Assembly: GCA_022494885.1 (NCBI GenBank)
Contig: JAGVSM010004562.1
Span: forward strand, 124,001-188,000
Reading direction: 5' to 3'
DNA length: 64,000 bases
Origin: Micrasema longulum
Taxonomy: Eukaryota; Arthropoda; Insecta; Trichoptera; Brachycentridae
Translations under genes and position numbers: made by a program
Shown here: in pieces, positions 1 to 11,541 of the stretch
Position numbering within the stretch: the stretch's first letter is position 1
Layout of the letters: each line of letters opens with the position of its first letter
Notes under the pieces: generated by a model
Databases searched by the model: none
What the model saw: only the letters and a program-made list of their open reading frames with translations
What the model was told of the DNA's origin: nothing

Positions 1-240
1 AGAAGTCCGAAACTGTAAGAGTGAAGTGATGTTTCAGAAGAAATTTAAAACCCACTTATTCTCTTAATCATTTGAATAAATGCTTAGCATGTGGTGACAA
101 AGTACATTATTTTTCTTAAATTAAAAAGTTACAATTAAATTAATACCTTTTTATAATCACTTTGTAAAGCGCCCTTTAGGTATTATATTACGAAAATGGC
201 GCTTTATAAGTTATCCATAATTATAACAAGAATTAGAGTG
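1..240 (+). mobile_element. 3' end of a degenerate LINE (C-terminal codons plus 3' UTR)
   Basis: The window opens in the tail of a non-LTR retrotransposon. Around 46-66 the plus strand reads FKTHLFS then stop, the usual end of LINE RT proteins of the Jockey/CR1 kind. It is followed by a 3' UTR with a stem at about 169-213 (AAAGCGCC ... GGCGCTTTATAA). The same AAGCGCCCTT ... GGCGTTTAATAAAT arrangement follows the RT fragment at 20.8-21.4 kb, which supports one shared family. The coding part is frameshifted just upstream of FKTHLFS, so the copy is dead. The clade is an inference from the C-terminal motif. Confidence 0.5.
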
Positions 241-558
241 GAAATAAATACGTACGTACTTAAGTATAATTTATGTACGTGTTACCTTAAACCCATCTTC
301 CCAAATTGATCACTAAAGCCTAAACGAACATGACTTCTACAACTCAAAATTATTGAATAAAGGAAGCGTTAGTCTTTAATTGGATTTGGAACAAAGCAGA
401 ACTCAGGTGACGGTACGTAAGCCTAACTTAACCCGTATAAAGCTCGCCTTTATTCCAATCCCCGTATGTTTATAATCATTGCTCGCAAGCCCGTAATCTC
501 GCCTACTGGGAGGAAATATGTGGCTGGACGTCCATATACAATTATTTGGTAACATGTT
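241..558. other. no recognisable feature
   Basis: AT-rich sequence between two LINE remnants. I see no coding frame, RNA gene or clear repeat. Confidence 0.4.
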
Positions 559-870
559 TTGAGAAATCATGGCCTGAGAAGCATATTATTATATGTCAAA
601 AGCAACAATAATAGAATAAAAATAATTAAAGTACATGGATGTCCATATTCAGAGGGTGAAAGAGTTCAGGTACTTGACAACATCATTACTGAGAATCTAG
701 ACTCCGACACTGAGATAAAACGCAGAATAAAAGCAGCCCGATCAATATTTTGAAACCTCCAATGTATAATATCCCAACCGACAAAATTCAATTTCACAAG
801 TGAAATATTTAAATATATTTTTGTCCAGCGTAAGTATAAATATCGACCGATTTTTGAAAAAAAAATGGTA
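559..870 (+). pseudogene. RTE-like LINE reverse transcriptase fragment
   Basis: An open frame of 64 codons at 559-753 ends GERVQVLDNIITENLDS, then DTEIKRRIKAARSIF. This matches the segment after the RT palm in RTE-like elements: a degraded VxxFxYLGSxITxDG block followed by EIKxRIxxAxxxF. After a stop the frame continues through about 870 with weakly similar residues. YLG has decayed to VLD. No catalytic RT box is present, so this is a short internal scrap of an inactive element. The ATG used by the frame is incidental. A second fragment of the same region of an RTE-like RT lies at 14.35-14.64 kb. Confidence 0.55.
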
Positions 871-1814
871 GGCATATTTATTTTTAGATCTTTTTCATAT
901 AAGCTAATTGAAAAGATTTAACACGATTTCGTAAAAATGCAAACACGATATTATATTTAAAAAAAGACTCTTAGTAAAATATCGATTGTAAGTAAAATAG
1001 TGTATGATTTAACATAGGAATTATTTGGAAAAAAAAACTGTTTATGTGTAACATACGATACGTTTTGATAATATATGTTGTTATTCTGTATATGATAGTA
1101 TAACAAATATAAAATATTAGTACAGAAATCAAACAAATATAATACGATTAAATTTGTTGCAGCAGAGAGAGAAAAAAATTTTGAGAAGGGAATGTGGGAG
1201 TCGGGCCATTTATAGAATTTTCGACCTGACTTTAAAACATAAGCAGAATGGCAAATCTTTAAATATTTAAAAATATAAATGATTGTTACTATTAAATAAA
1301 CATATAATAAAATGATCTGGAGCCCAGCGTTTCGTGAGAAGATTACAACCGGCTTCGTATTACGTTTGAGAGAATGTCTTTATTATTCCATATGAATATT
1401 GTTCCTTCTTCCACGTGTTTAGAAAATTCTTAATGACGGAGAGTGTATTATTGAGGTATACAAATTTTCCACATAACCTTTATTAGGTAATTTCGCGAAT
1501 TCGCAAATCACCTTATCAATTTTAATCATGACTTTCATAAATATACAAGAGTTAAAATATTAATTACAAATAATAAATGGTTATAAGGCAATAATATGCA
1601 AATATTTTACATTAGGAAAGCTTAAAAAAATAATGTTTCTTTGATCAATAATCAAACAACCTTTCTATACAGACCGTTATACGACGTTCCATTGTAATGG
1701 TTAACCTATACTTATTAAACTCACGCCCCTCCCTTCACCTCTTCTCTCTATTTCTCCCTCAACATAAAATATTTTCATAACTTAATCAGTACATGTCAGG
1801 GTTGCTAATAAAAA
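871..1814. other. no recognisable gene
   Basis: AT-rich sequence with homopolymer runs. The piece near 1165-1215 (GAGAAGGGAATGTGGGAGTC) is faintly like the fold-back family FB1 but too decayed to call. Confidence 0.35.
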
Positions 1815-2012
1815 TTTTAATAAAAATGCATATCGTGTTGGTCTTGTATTCTTGTGCAATAACTATGGCAAACGTGTTTAGTAGGTTTTGGATGTTGGTT
1901 TAATTGGTATCCAGATGAAGAGGCAGGTAGGTATGTCTCAAAACCAGTGGACATAGAAAAGTTGGTAAGTGGTTTTATGTTAGTTTTATAATAAACTTTA
2001 AAAGCATAATAT
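1815..2012 (+). repeat. dispersed repeat DR2, copy 1
   Basis: One of four copies in the window of a roughly 150-200 bp repeat whose 3' part reads like ACATAGAAAAGTTGGTAAGTGG, preceded by a block containing ATGTTGGTTTAAT and GCAATAACTATGG. The others are at 37.2 kb (+), 45.6 kb (-) and 63.6 kb (+). No terminal repeats or coding capacity were seen. It is non-autonomous and unclassified. Confidence 0.6.
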
Positions 2013-3338
2013 TTCGAGATCATAATTATTTTTTGTAATGTAACTAGTTTTTTATTTTTATTTTATTTATTTATTTTTTAAACTTTTACTATAATATAAA
2101 TTAACAACATTCATTCACATACATAATAATATTACATGCTGAAGAAAATTATAAAATGAGGTTTTCAAGTTACTTAACAAAAGAACTTCAATTACTGTAG
2201 AAAAAAAACATTAAAAAGAACAAAAATACATATTTCGATAATTTTGAAATAAAAAACTTTATTTGTTTTTTAGTTTAAAAAAAAACATTGCGTTCTTATG
2301 ATTTACCCAAATGTTTCATCACCGTGAGTCTGAGACACTAGCCACAGGACCACAACCCGATTCATGTGATTTAAATGTTTAGTTGATTGTATTCTAGATA
2401 TAAATAAAGAATTACTTTAGATGTTTTCACTAAATAATTTGAAATGAATTAGTAAAATCATAATTGTTCAAACAATGAAATATAATTTTTGTTTGTATCA
2501 AAAGTTACGCTGTTCTCATAAAGAATATAACGAATCGGCTAAGTTTGAGACTGTGATTAATCAATAAAGTTTCATTTGTAAACGGTTCACTTTAATTAAA
2601 AGTTTAATAATTTATCGCATACTCGAGCTATTTGAAAGTTTCATTTACTAAGGCCACCCTTTAACTTACCACTTGATGGTAAATAAAATGATCTTTTATG
2701 TTTCTTCACAAAGAGAGACTGAGACTGAATATTTCTTAGCACCAAATAGGACGGCATGGCAGTTTGGAATACTTTCTGAATTGAACCATTACCGTTGAAA
2801 CTTCTTTAAGGTGTTGGATCTATCTGCACTTTGAGAAAGAGATTCCTAGATCTTTCTAGAATTATTCACGAACACTCCACGCCAATTGTCGAGACTTGTG
2901 TCAACTTAAAGAGCTGTGAAAAGCTGTGTAAAAAGTAGTTGTAGACTAAAATCCTTTGTGAGTTTATTTCTAACAATGCATTTCATAAAAAAATTTAGTA
3001 CTCGTAAGTTTAAAATGTACTGTATTTTAAAAAAAAAAATCATTGTTATCTGATTATAGAATTGCGCTGAATGTTATCAATTGGTTTCTGTTATCATAAT
3101 ACTTGATAAACATTAAAAGGATAAAAAATATTTAATGGAAATTTTGAAAATGCCTGCATTATAAAAACAATAAAACGTTTCGCACCTACAGCCAATCAAC
3201 TAAACATAATGGAATTTTCGTCCTTAGAAATACATGAACTTTATCTTAAATATGCTACAAGTATTTAAATAAATTTTTAAATAATAAAGGAGACTATTTA
3301 AACTTATTCTCCAAAATGAATTGTAATGTCCTCTTTCG
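2013..3338. other. AT-rich, no gene; one tRNA-like fragment
   Basis: No coding frame is supported. At about 2322-2366 there is a short block (GTGAGTCTGAGACACTAGCC then CCACAACCCG) that recurs at 10836-10880. It reads like a minus-strand scrap of a tRNA-derived SINE, but it is too short to assign to a family. Confidence 0.35.
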
Positions 3339-3608
3339 CGTGTCAATAAATAAATATTTATTCCATCGGCCAGTCTGTCGCACAAACTATGCACAACACT
3401 TTTTCTTCTTCTTTTCCTGATCAAATGAAATATATTTGTTTCTCAATTTATTGAAATAAAAAATAAATTAAGACTTATTTTATTTGGCTGCGATACATTC
3501 CCATTTGCTTTTTAGTGATGCACACGCTTACACACACCTGAACACTTACTCTTACACAAATTCCCCTGTACACTTATTCTCATACAAAAACACCCTCTTA
3601 CATAATTG
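3339..3608 (-). repeat. dispersed repeat DR3, minus copy
   Basis: This stretch is similar, in inverse orientation, to 37885-38160. Shared landmarks in order are GCACAACACT, a block ending in AAATTAAGACTTATTT, GGCTGCGATAC, and a simple CA/TG-rich run (CACACACCTGAACACTTACTC). The CA-rich part is microsatellite-like. Flanking unique-looking sequence is shared too, so it is a dispersed repeat and not only a microsatellite. No coding function was seen. Confidence 0.55.
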
Positions 3609-3963
3609 TTTTCATTCATAACTTAAAAAATAAAATTGTTGAAAAATATGTCGTCACGAAAACGCTCCATAATAATTGATCGTGACAATTAAGACGCCAA
3701 GATTCATGTTCGTCTACAATGTTTGTCATTTTTTCTAACTATCTGTATGGACTGTTATTGTTGAGTGGTTTTTACTGTGAATTATATATATTCGTTGTGC
3801 ATCTGGGTACTATATAGTATTTATAACATTTTCTTCCAGGCATAATTTCTCATTTTTCCAATTAACAAAAAATATATATAAGTAAACACCGATAAAATAA
3901 TATACTACGGTTTTTTTATACAAAATACGTACTGGAATGACAAAACGACAAAATTCATTGCGA

Positions 3964-4016
3964 ATTGTGACGTATAAGGGGCGTGGCCAATACAATGAAG
4001 CGTTTTCGCGGGAAAC
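3964..4016. promoter_or_regulatory. candidate promoter-like cluster: CRE half, GC box, CCAAT, E2F site
   Basis: Within about 50 bp of very AT-rich DNA there are a TGACGTA half-CRE, GGGGCGTGGCC (KLF/Sp1-type) overlapping GCCAAT (CCAAT box), and TTTTCGCGGGAAA, which matches the E2F/DP palindrome. Such a set is typical of promoters of cell-cycle genes. The cluster and its base composition are seen. Promoter activity is inferred. No convincing exon follows on either strand: the minus frame starting at 4019 (69 codons) is not recognised. It could instead lie inside an unrecognised repeat. Confidence 0.3.
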
Positions 4017-5140
4017 CAAAATTAAATATAAAGAATATTTTTTAGGCTACTAATAATTACAAAAAAGTTTAATTTTTACTCGAAAGTGTTTCATAAACCA
4101 CAAACAATTCAATTTTTTAAAAAGCAGAGAAAAAATATGTTACGGAGAAAATAAAATAGTAACCTTGTGGAAAATACACATTTTAACCATACTTCGATTT
4201 TATGGCAGGAAAATTAATATTTAGATACATAACAAATATTTTTTAAGATACATATATGGATACATATTACATTTTTGTTTCTGAAAAGAAAAAGATACTT
4301 AAATGTACTTTTAAGCCTTGACAAAAGAAACAGTCATATTCTGAAACTGGTCGGCATAATCAATGTATTTAAGTTATTTTACACAAAGTAAATACGTAGA
4401 TTTGAAAAAAAAACGCTTTTCTCTTGTTAATTTTTTTCTGATGAAATAATGGAATGCTTAGTTTTTTTTGCTGAGCCTAGTATTTTTTTTCTTGGGTATA
4501 GTGCTAATAGGAAAAATACAAACCCAAAAGGTAGCTTAGGTAACCCTTCGTAATATTGAATGCTAAGTAATGAGGGAGGATTATAATTTTAATTAAATTA
4601 ATCTGATGATGTCCCTTTAGCTGCTAGCTTCCTGAAATATGGCGATCAGGGAGTTAAACTTTTAAGCTATAAGGGATGATCTGAAGGGATCGAGGACATT
4701 AATTTAATATACATACATTATATATCATTTTGTATCTACCTTCATACCGAGTTTTAACCTTTTCATATTTGGGAATAAGGTCAATATTATTAATATTTGA
4801 ATAAAAAAACGAGTTTTAAAATGGTTGAAACCTTATAATATATAAATATTTTAGTAAGAATCATTTACTTAAAAACTGTTTGCGTCAAAATAATAATGAT
4901 TTACGTATTTTCGTATTCATAAAATGATTGTTAATGTTCCGTACTGACACGGAACCTCAATTTTCTGAGTAATAAAGAGACCGATGTAACGGTTTTGTCC
5001 TATTTCCACCCGAATGTTGCTTTTTTTTAAATGCAGAAAGATAGATGATGTTCATTGAAGTAGTTTTATGATTTAAACTAATTTTGAGTTTTTTTAAAAT
5101 TAAATCGTTTTTGTTCAAAAGGTGCGATATATATTACATA
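4017..5140. other. no recognisable feature
   Basis: AT-rich sequence without supported coding potential. A GC-richer block at 4605-4700 (GATGATGTCCCTTTAGCTGC, then GGGATGATCTGAAGGGATCG) has short internal complementarity but no known identity. Confidence 0.35.
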
Positions 5141-6051
5141 CTAGCGGACCCGACAGACGTTGTCCTGCCCAAACGTTGGCTTGCATGCTATTAACTGGTT
5201 TAACAATCATTTTTTCTCGAAATTAATTACACACGCTATTTATTTTGGAGCTTTTTGAGCTTTTTGAGCTATTTATATATTTGTAATAAAAGTTAGTTTT
5301 TCGTTTTATCTCTTCATGTGATTGGCTATCAGGCCTCGTTGTGCTCAAATCAAAATCGCGTAAAAATCAGTACTGAAAAGAAAAATGCGTGATTGTGTAG
5401 TAAAAGGGTGCAAAAACTGTCTGGATAAAATGAAAAAGACTTTTCATTGATAAGCAGGTAACTAAATACTTGTGTATGATTTAATTCCAAAACTAAAAAC
5501 TATTAATATTCTAATAATGAATTAAAGTAGGTACTTAGGTACCTGTTTATGGTTGAATTCTAGAACATCAATTAATTGTTTTGAAATAAACAATTCTTTT
5601 TTTAACTGTCAAACTCTGGTCTGCTTATAAACAGCCGTGCATTTCGTGTAAGAATCCGTTTTTTAAAAATGTATCAAAATTCAGACAAAATTACTAAGGC
5701 ATTACTAAAAATCCATTAAAATAACTTAATGCGTAGAAATAAGGAAATTGTAAGGAAATTATTCAATTAAGTATCCATTTAAAATAATTGTTGATCGTTA
5801 ACGTTAAAATTCAAATTCTTTTAATATGCAAAAAAAAATCCTCCAAATTTTTCAAAATATGCATTTTAGACGAATGCAATCCTGAAAAATCGATGAAACT
5901 ACATATATGCTACATTTTTTTTTCCAACTCAATATACTGAAGATGTTATTGTTTGTAAACCTTAAGGACGTAAATTAGAAAATTTTGCTTAAAACCTGTC
6001 AAGCCATTTTTGCAAGACACAACACGGCGGTTCATTTTTATATATATAAGA
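5141..6051 (-). mobile_element. non-autonomous Helitron-like element, copy 1 (both ends present)
   Basis: On the minus strand this element begins TCTTATATATATAAAAATG and ends GTCGGGTCCGCTAG, and it sits exactly between a host A and a host T. A 5' TC, a 3' CTAG and insertion in AT without a target duplication are the hallmarks of Helitron rolling-circle transposons. Three relatives lie at 15.8, 32.7 and 58.0 kb. They share internal blocks such as CAAGTACCTAGGTAC. There is no Rep/helicase coding sequence, so the element is non-autonomous. It carries a small THAP-like exon on its plus strand, annotated separately. The Helitron label is inferred from the ends. A different class with coincident ends remains possible. 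Confidence 0.6.
5385..5449 (+). pseudogene. THAP-domain first-exon remnant inside the Helitron-like element
   Basis: The plus strand encodes MRDCVVKGCKNCLDKMKKTF followed by H. This is the form of the start of a THAP zinc-binding domain: Met, then Cys-x4-Cys with GCxN, then a basic stretch leading to FH. The other Helitron-like copies keep the end of the same segment (LDKRKKDGVTFQW at 33.2 kb; a one-stop version at 16.4 kb; a truncated one at 58.6 kb). In two of the four the segment is followed by an intact GT splice donor (GTGAGTAGG at 33 kb; GTTTGTAGG at 16 kb). Here and at 58 kb GT has become AT. The inference is that an ancestral element captured or carried a THAP exon. The rest of the zinc site is absent. 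Confidence 0.5.
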
Positions 6052-6659
6052 TAGATAGATAGAAGAATGAAGATAGATAAATTGTAAAAATTGTACCAGT
6101 ATCCATTTTTACAACAAAAAAAGGGAATATCATATAAACTGCGTTTTGCGCAATGATTAAAAGAATAATTATTTTAAGTGCTTCTATTCACATAATAAAT
6201 GGAAATACATACAATTGTTAAGAGTTAAATTATGTCTGTATTTTCCTGCCACTCGGGGACTAGGCTTGCCTAGTTGAGTGGTATATCTAATTAAAACAAT
6301 GAAGGATTTAATTGTCACACTGGCGTTTAATTAATTATTTTGGTAGATGGTCCTGCAGTTGTATGAAATACAACCTAATTAATTTCTGTACTAACTACGA
6401 TTTAGTTTAATTAAAGAATACTCGTATGACTTAAAATATTTATTTGTTTATATCGCGTATTTTTAATCTGGAAAAAAATAAACATTAAAAGGGTTGAAAA
6501 GAACCTAAAAAGTCTATTTTAAAAATTGTCTGTAAAATTAGTTAGCGGTATACGAACGGCAAAGTTACCTATGCACAAGACTAAAAGTCTTCGACAGCTT
6601 GCCACTGAAGTTTAAGGAAATAAAAAAATAAAATAATTGAAATATCGGAGCTGTTAGCA
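6052..6659. other. AT-rich, no gene; one stem-loop
   Basis: A GATA-type run lies at 6050-6065. At 6249-6281 there is a two-part hairpin: CCACTC pairs with GAGTGG outside, and CTAGGC pairs with GCCTAG inside around a TT loop. No coding sequence is recognised. Confidence 0.4.
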
Positions 6660-6950
6660 TAGGATAATATTGGTGGAACAGGGAGGAAAAACATTTTTGA
6701 GAACGGAATATGAAAGTCTGGGCATTTACAGGGTTGGTTTAAGTGGCCACTTTACATTCCACATGGTCACTTTACATGTGTACCTTTCACCATTCTGCCT
6801 GTATTTAAACATTCAAATTTTCTCAACCCTTCCATGTTTTGACTTTTGTGAAGTAAAAACACTGAAACCTTTATCATGTGGGTGAATCTGGCTGAACCAA
6901 TTCACTTACTAGGCAACGTCTGACAACAATAGTTTTTTTTATACTTCTTC
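6660..6950 (+). repeat. fold-back repeat family FB1, degenerate copy
   Basis: This follows the FB1 order seen at 28.5 and 44.7 kb: GGTTTAAGTGGCCACTTTAC, CACCATTCTGCC, TTTGTGAAGT, CTGAAACCTTTAT, ACTAGGCAACGTCTGA and TATACTTCTTC. It is clearly diverged. A 71-codon open frame over its first part (6670-6885) is not coding in other copies and is ignored. Confidence 0.6.
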
Positions 6951-7137
6951 TTTTACCGGTCACTGGAAATTCCGAATTTGTGGATTGAAGACTCATATTT
7001 TATTATCTAAAAAATTAAGCATTTTATGTCAAACTTATATGTTTTTCGTACAGTTCAATCGTAAGGGTCAAGTGGAGTAAATTATTAGGAGTCATCAATA
7101 TTAACAATGGTGTAACAAATTAATGGGTTAGAAATAA

Positions 7138-7314
7138 CCAATCTTAGGGTGGTTTAAATAGCCACTTTACACACTGTAACATTCACCATCTTGCTTTTGT
7201 TTGAACATCCATATTTTTTCAATTCTTCCAGAGTCATAAGCCTTGTAGACTTCCATATTTCCTTCTCTAAAATGTTCTCCATCCCTTTTGTAATTTGTTA
7301 ATATTATGTTGAAT
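7138..7314 (+). repeat. FB1, short internally deleted copy
   Basis: The left half (GGTTTAAATAGCCACTTTAC, CACCATCTTGC) joins directly to the inverted right arm (CATAAGCCTTGTAGACTTCC, CCTTCTCTAAAATGTTC, TTTGTAATTTGTTAATA). The body between is lost and the left terminal arm is missing. Confidence 0.6.
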
Positions 7315-8647
7315 ATGCAAAATTCGTTTTTTATACATTGTATACAAAATAGTAAGTTATATGCAATAATGATACCGAATACGTTAAGAACAAGTAAACT
7401 TTATACATTTAAATACTGAAATGTACGGTTATGACAGTGTTCAAATATTTTCACAGCTAATTAATTGAAAAGATTCATACATTCAAGTAACGCTTTTCAT
7501 ACAGCGCTTTATTTGTATAGACAATATTAATTACATTGTTAAAAATGACAAATGATCCCCTCATTTTCGGCTTCACTTTTTTATCGTAAGTTATTAAAAA
7601 GAATAATTAAAAAATGCTTTTTGTTCAAACCCTAGAAGAATATTCTTGCCAAATCCTATTTAAAGCTGCTGTTATAGAAATTGAAAACACTGAAAAATAA
7701 CGAAGTCAAATTTTTCATCACGGAAAGACGTAAATTTTTTTTTACCCTGGGGCTATTATTTAAGGATGTTCTTGATAATTAAAAACCTTAATACGCGCCC
7801 CAAACTTTGAAACACAGAATTAATTAGTGGTATCGTCAACATTTTTAAAATGTATTTGTAATCACGCCTCATTGGGCTCTAAAATTAAGCAAGTAGTTTT
7901 AGTGACTTTATACGACATCGTTTATTTAAAGATAAGGGTAAGATTCACTGGGTAATATTAATACAGAATACTAGTTTCTTTATAAGAAAGGTACATTAAG
8001 ATTTTTTTTATAAGATTCATTAACGAACATCCTTAATACTCCAAATAAGAAATTGATCGGTGAGAAATAACGAATGATTAAATAAACATATTACAAACGC
8101 GAAATATATGGCATTTCAATTCGAAGATTGTTTCCTTTCTTGTATCTTGTTCTCACATAAATATTTTCATGTACATGTATCGTGAGGGAAACTTAATATT
8201 ATATAAATTATGCATCCATTTATTATTAAATATTATCTTTGTGTGGGTAAGATATATATTAATTCAAACGAATAAAAAGCTAAGCTCCCTTAAGAAAAAT
8301 AATACTGTAATAATTTATTAATAATCAAATAAAAGTGTCGTTATTGACACTTAACTAACGTTTAATTAACTGTCTTAAAAAGAACATTTTAATTGGTCGG
8401 ACTTATCGTGCGGGTATTGAAACTATTTAATCAGGCAGAACAATATGAACAACTTTACAAACATTTATTCGTCCCTTATTAAAATACTACAATGATATTT
8501 GGTCACCTTGCTTTAATGTTAGTGTTAAGAAATTTGAAAGAGTAGAACACAAATCCTTTAAACAGATCGACTATCGATTAATCCTTAACATCCCTAACTA
8601 TAAATTTAGTTTTTCTACTGACACTTCCTGGTGGAACTGCAAATTAA
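7315..8647. other. no recognisable feature
   Basis: AT-rich sequence with no supported coding frame, RNA gene or known repeat end. Confidence 0.4.
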
Positions 8648-9126
8648 TTATAATAATAAAAATACGTATTTAGTTACATTTCACTTTTATTTATAATTTT
8701 TTACCAGTGACCGGGTTTCGTCGTGACTGACATCGTCAGACTGGTGGGAGACTCAACAAATTTCTTTGTTGTATACAAGTGCAAGCAGGGGTTGTAAATC
8801 ATGATTTCACATAATTATGGAAATAAAAGAGTTAAAATTAAAATAATTTAAGTAAAAAAAAAACTGTTATTACAATATTCATTCAAACAAAACTAAAATT
8901 CATACAATTGTTATTACTTTATACTTAAATTATTTTTATTTAAACTCTTTTATTTCTATAATTATATAAAATCATAATTTAAAACCCCTGCTTGCACTTG
9001 TATATAACGTAGAAATTTGTTAAGTCTCCTACTAGTCTGACGATGTCAGTCACGAAAAAACCCGGTCATTGGTAAAAATTTATAAATAAAAGTGGAATAA
9101 AACTAAATACGTATTTTTATAATTAC
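8648..9126. mobile_element. hairpin (fold-back) MITE-like element with about 205-bp inverted arms
   Basis: The left arm (8648-8854) and right arm (8922-9126) are inverted copies. The left arm runs AATACGTATTTAGTTACATT, ACCAGTGACCGGGTTTCG, GACATCGTCAGACT, AAGTGCAAGCAGGGG and ATAATTTAAGTA. The right arm returns the same blocks in reverse complement, ending CTAAATACGTATTTTTATA. The spacer is about 67 bp. There is no coding capacity. The CGGGTTTCGTCGTGACTGAC segment resembles the phase seen in several invertebrate hairpin MITEs. No clear target duplication could be fixed in the AT-rich flanks. As a single transcript it would fold into a roughly 200-bp duplex. Confidence 0.75.
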
Positions 9127-10800
9127 GATTTTCTAACTATGCTGAAAGCATGCAGTACCATAGAATGAACTTTTTTCAAAATCGAAAAATCAGAACAATT
9201 GTTTTTGTACAAATGAATAAACTATAAAATTGATTCCTCTTATCTACTTGAAAGACTTCTATTTCATGTGGCATCTAGACCGACAAGGCTTAATTACCTG
9301 ATTACACAGACAACGCGTCAATCAACTTTTTAAAACAATCTACAATACCCAGAATATGCGAGAAATATAACTAAATGTACCAAGGTTGATATTTTTCATA
9401 ACAATGAACGAAAGTTTTATTTAAAAGTCGTAAAAATGTTAAGAAAAGCGTATGTTTCATTTATTATTATCATTTCATACATTTATTGAATTTCTGATTT
9501 TCTATATTTGTTTTGTTAAACGCAACTTGAATTATTATATCTTCAGCGTTAACATTTTTTTTAGTGTGTGCATGGGTGTCCTACACTAATAATACAAAAA
9601 AGACTTTGTGTTTTGTACACACTGTTTACCCAATAAAAAAAAACAAACTTTCTTAGTCAGATCATAAATCTCGTATATTTCAAGCTCTTGGTGACCGCGA
9701 TCTCACAATTTTTCAAGACAACTTTGTATTTATTGTCCTTCTTACATCACAAATAAAAGTAGATTTTAAAAATATTTTGTTAAAACAAAGGTATAATTAT
9801 TCGTTATCGATTCTCAGCGAGAGCGCAAAATTTAAATATGGTTTTTCCAAAGTTCGAGTTCGTTCTATTGTAGTTCTCCACTATAATAATCGGGGCTTTT
9901 GGCTTGTTGTGTGAGAAAAGTTCATTAAAAAAATATTATTTCCCACTTGTATCCAGTGATGAGTAGAAATTTTTTGCACAAAAATAAGACACTTCAAATT
10001 CAGTATTGTCAGACTTTGCAATATGACACTGAAAAATCACTTAAAAGATTCACTCATTAATACGTGCGCATGTTTATACATACATATTTGAATATTTTGG
10101 GTAATTGTGGTCGCATTATTTTAAGTGACAAATTCTTCCTTATTGCTGACTTTTCGATCGCTCGAACAACAAAAAATACATAGCGAGATGCAAAGGACTA
10201 ATGTTTCTGAATGTCTGAGATGCTTACAAATCGAGTCCCGGAGAGCCAAAATCTTTAGCTTGTAAGGATTTGTGAAAGCTAACGGTTAGTTTTCTTTTTA
10301 CCAACTGCAAGGAGAAATAATTATAAAAACCAAGACGAAAATTGAATATCGATTATTGAAATATATAAAAATGGAATTTAAATGTGTTTCCTCAATATTT
10401 TGAGTTACTTATGAAATCAGAAAAAAATTAAAACGTATTTTTCTACGTACGATAATAAAATACTGTATTGTATAAAAAGTTGGAAAAGATACAAACATTT
10501 TGTAAAGCACGATAAAAAGTACAATATGCAAATAGTCTGGAAACTTTCGCTACTTTGAAACTTTAAAGGGCTCAAGTTAGGCTCGAGGAACGGTTGGTAT
10601 AAATTTGATAAAATATGCCTCAATAACTCAAGAAAAAGGGTCTAAAAATATAAAGCACTTTCGGTCAAATTTTATTAAAAAAAGAAGAAGTACATTAGTT
10701 TTTATGATTAGTCTAAATATTTTGATCTTGGGGCTATTTTCAACGAGTTGTTAATAAATCACTATTAGAAAATAGGATAATTAAATTACTCACTATTTAT
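9127..10800. other. no recognisable feature
   Basis: AT-rich sequence. No supported coding region, RNA gene or repeat boundary was seen. Confidence 0.35.
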
Positions 10801-10882
10801 AAGTAGTGGCAAGGTGAGGTTTTTACCTCAGGTCTGTGAGTCTGCGACACTAGCAACGGAACCACAACCCGGTAAACTGTTA
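10801..10882 (-). repeat. tRNA-like SINE scrap
   Basis: The block GTGAGTCTGCGACACTAGC then GGAACCACAACCCGG repeats the one at 2322-2366. On the minus strand it resembles the B-box half of a tRNA-derived SINE. Too short for family assignment. Confidence 0.3.
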
Positions 10883-11215
10883 TAGGAAAGTAACTTATAT
10901 TTATGAATATATATTTTATTTTTCAATAAACGAAATAATAAATTTTTGTGTTCATTAAAAAAAATCATCAAGTATAAAAACATCAATACGTCTAGTAGAC
11001 ATGTTTGGAATTATCCTTTTACTTAATTTGAAATATCAACATTTAATTAAGCAGGCTTTATAGTAATAAAAACTCATTTTCATTCAAATAAACCCATGGA
11101 TACACAGATTTTTACCCGGTTTAAAAAAAAAAAAAAATAACGAAACGAATATGCAAGAATTATTTTAACATTATTTTTAGTTAAAAAAAACACATTTAAA
11201 TACCAACTATATTTT

Positions 11216-11541
11216 GAGTTAGTCCAAATTTTGGTAGACAAGGACTGGATTCAACTCTCTGGGGAGTTGTTAACATTAAAATATTACAATAGAGATGAAG
11301 AACATTTTAGAAAAGGTAATATATATATATATACATATATAAATATTTGGATAATGTATATAGCGCCATTTTTGTGAAAATTACCTTAAGGTAGTAAGTA
11401 CTCAATAGTAGTCTATCCATCTCTACAGGGCTTATGACCTATCATTGGCTGGTTTATGTGACCACTTTACACATGACAGGTCATAAGCCCTGTAGATACC
11501 TAGACTTCGATGTTACCTTCTCTAAAATGTTCTTCATCTCT
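11216..11541 (+). repeat. FB1 left arm of a large palindrome
   Basis: The left arm carries GTCCAAATTTTGGTAGACAA, TGGGGAGTTGTTAAC, ATATTACAATAGAGATGAAG and CTTATGACCTATCATTGGC. It is followed at about 11474-11541 by the start of the inverted arm (TGACAGGTCATAAGCCCTGT). About 90 bp of AT-rich and unrelated sequence (11321-11411) interrupts the left arm. The inverted arm resumes at 11945, beyond the nested insertion. Confidence 0.7.

Noticed and set aside
6670..6885. 71-codon frame as a gene
   Set aside because: It coincides with an FB1 repeat; other FB1 copies do not keep this frame.
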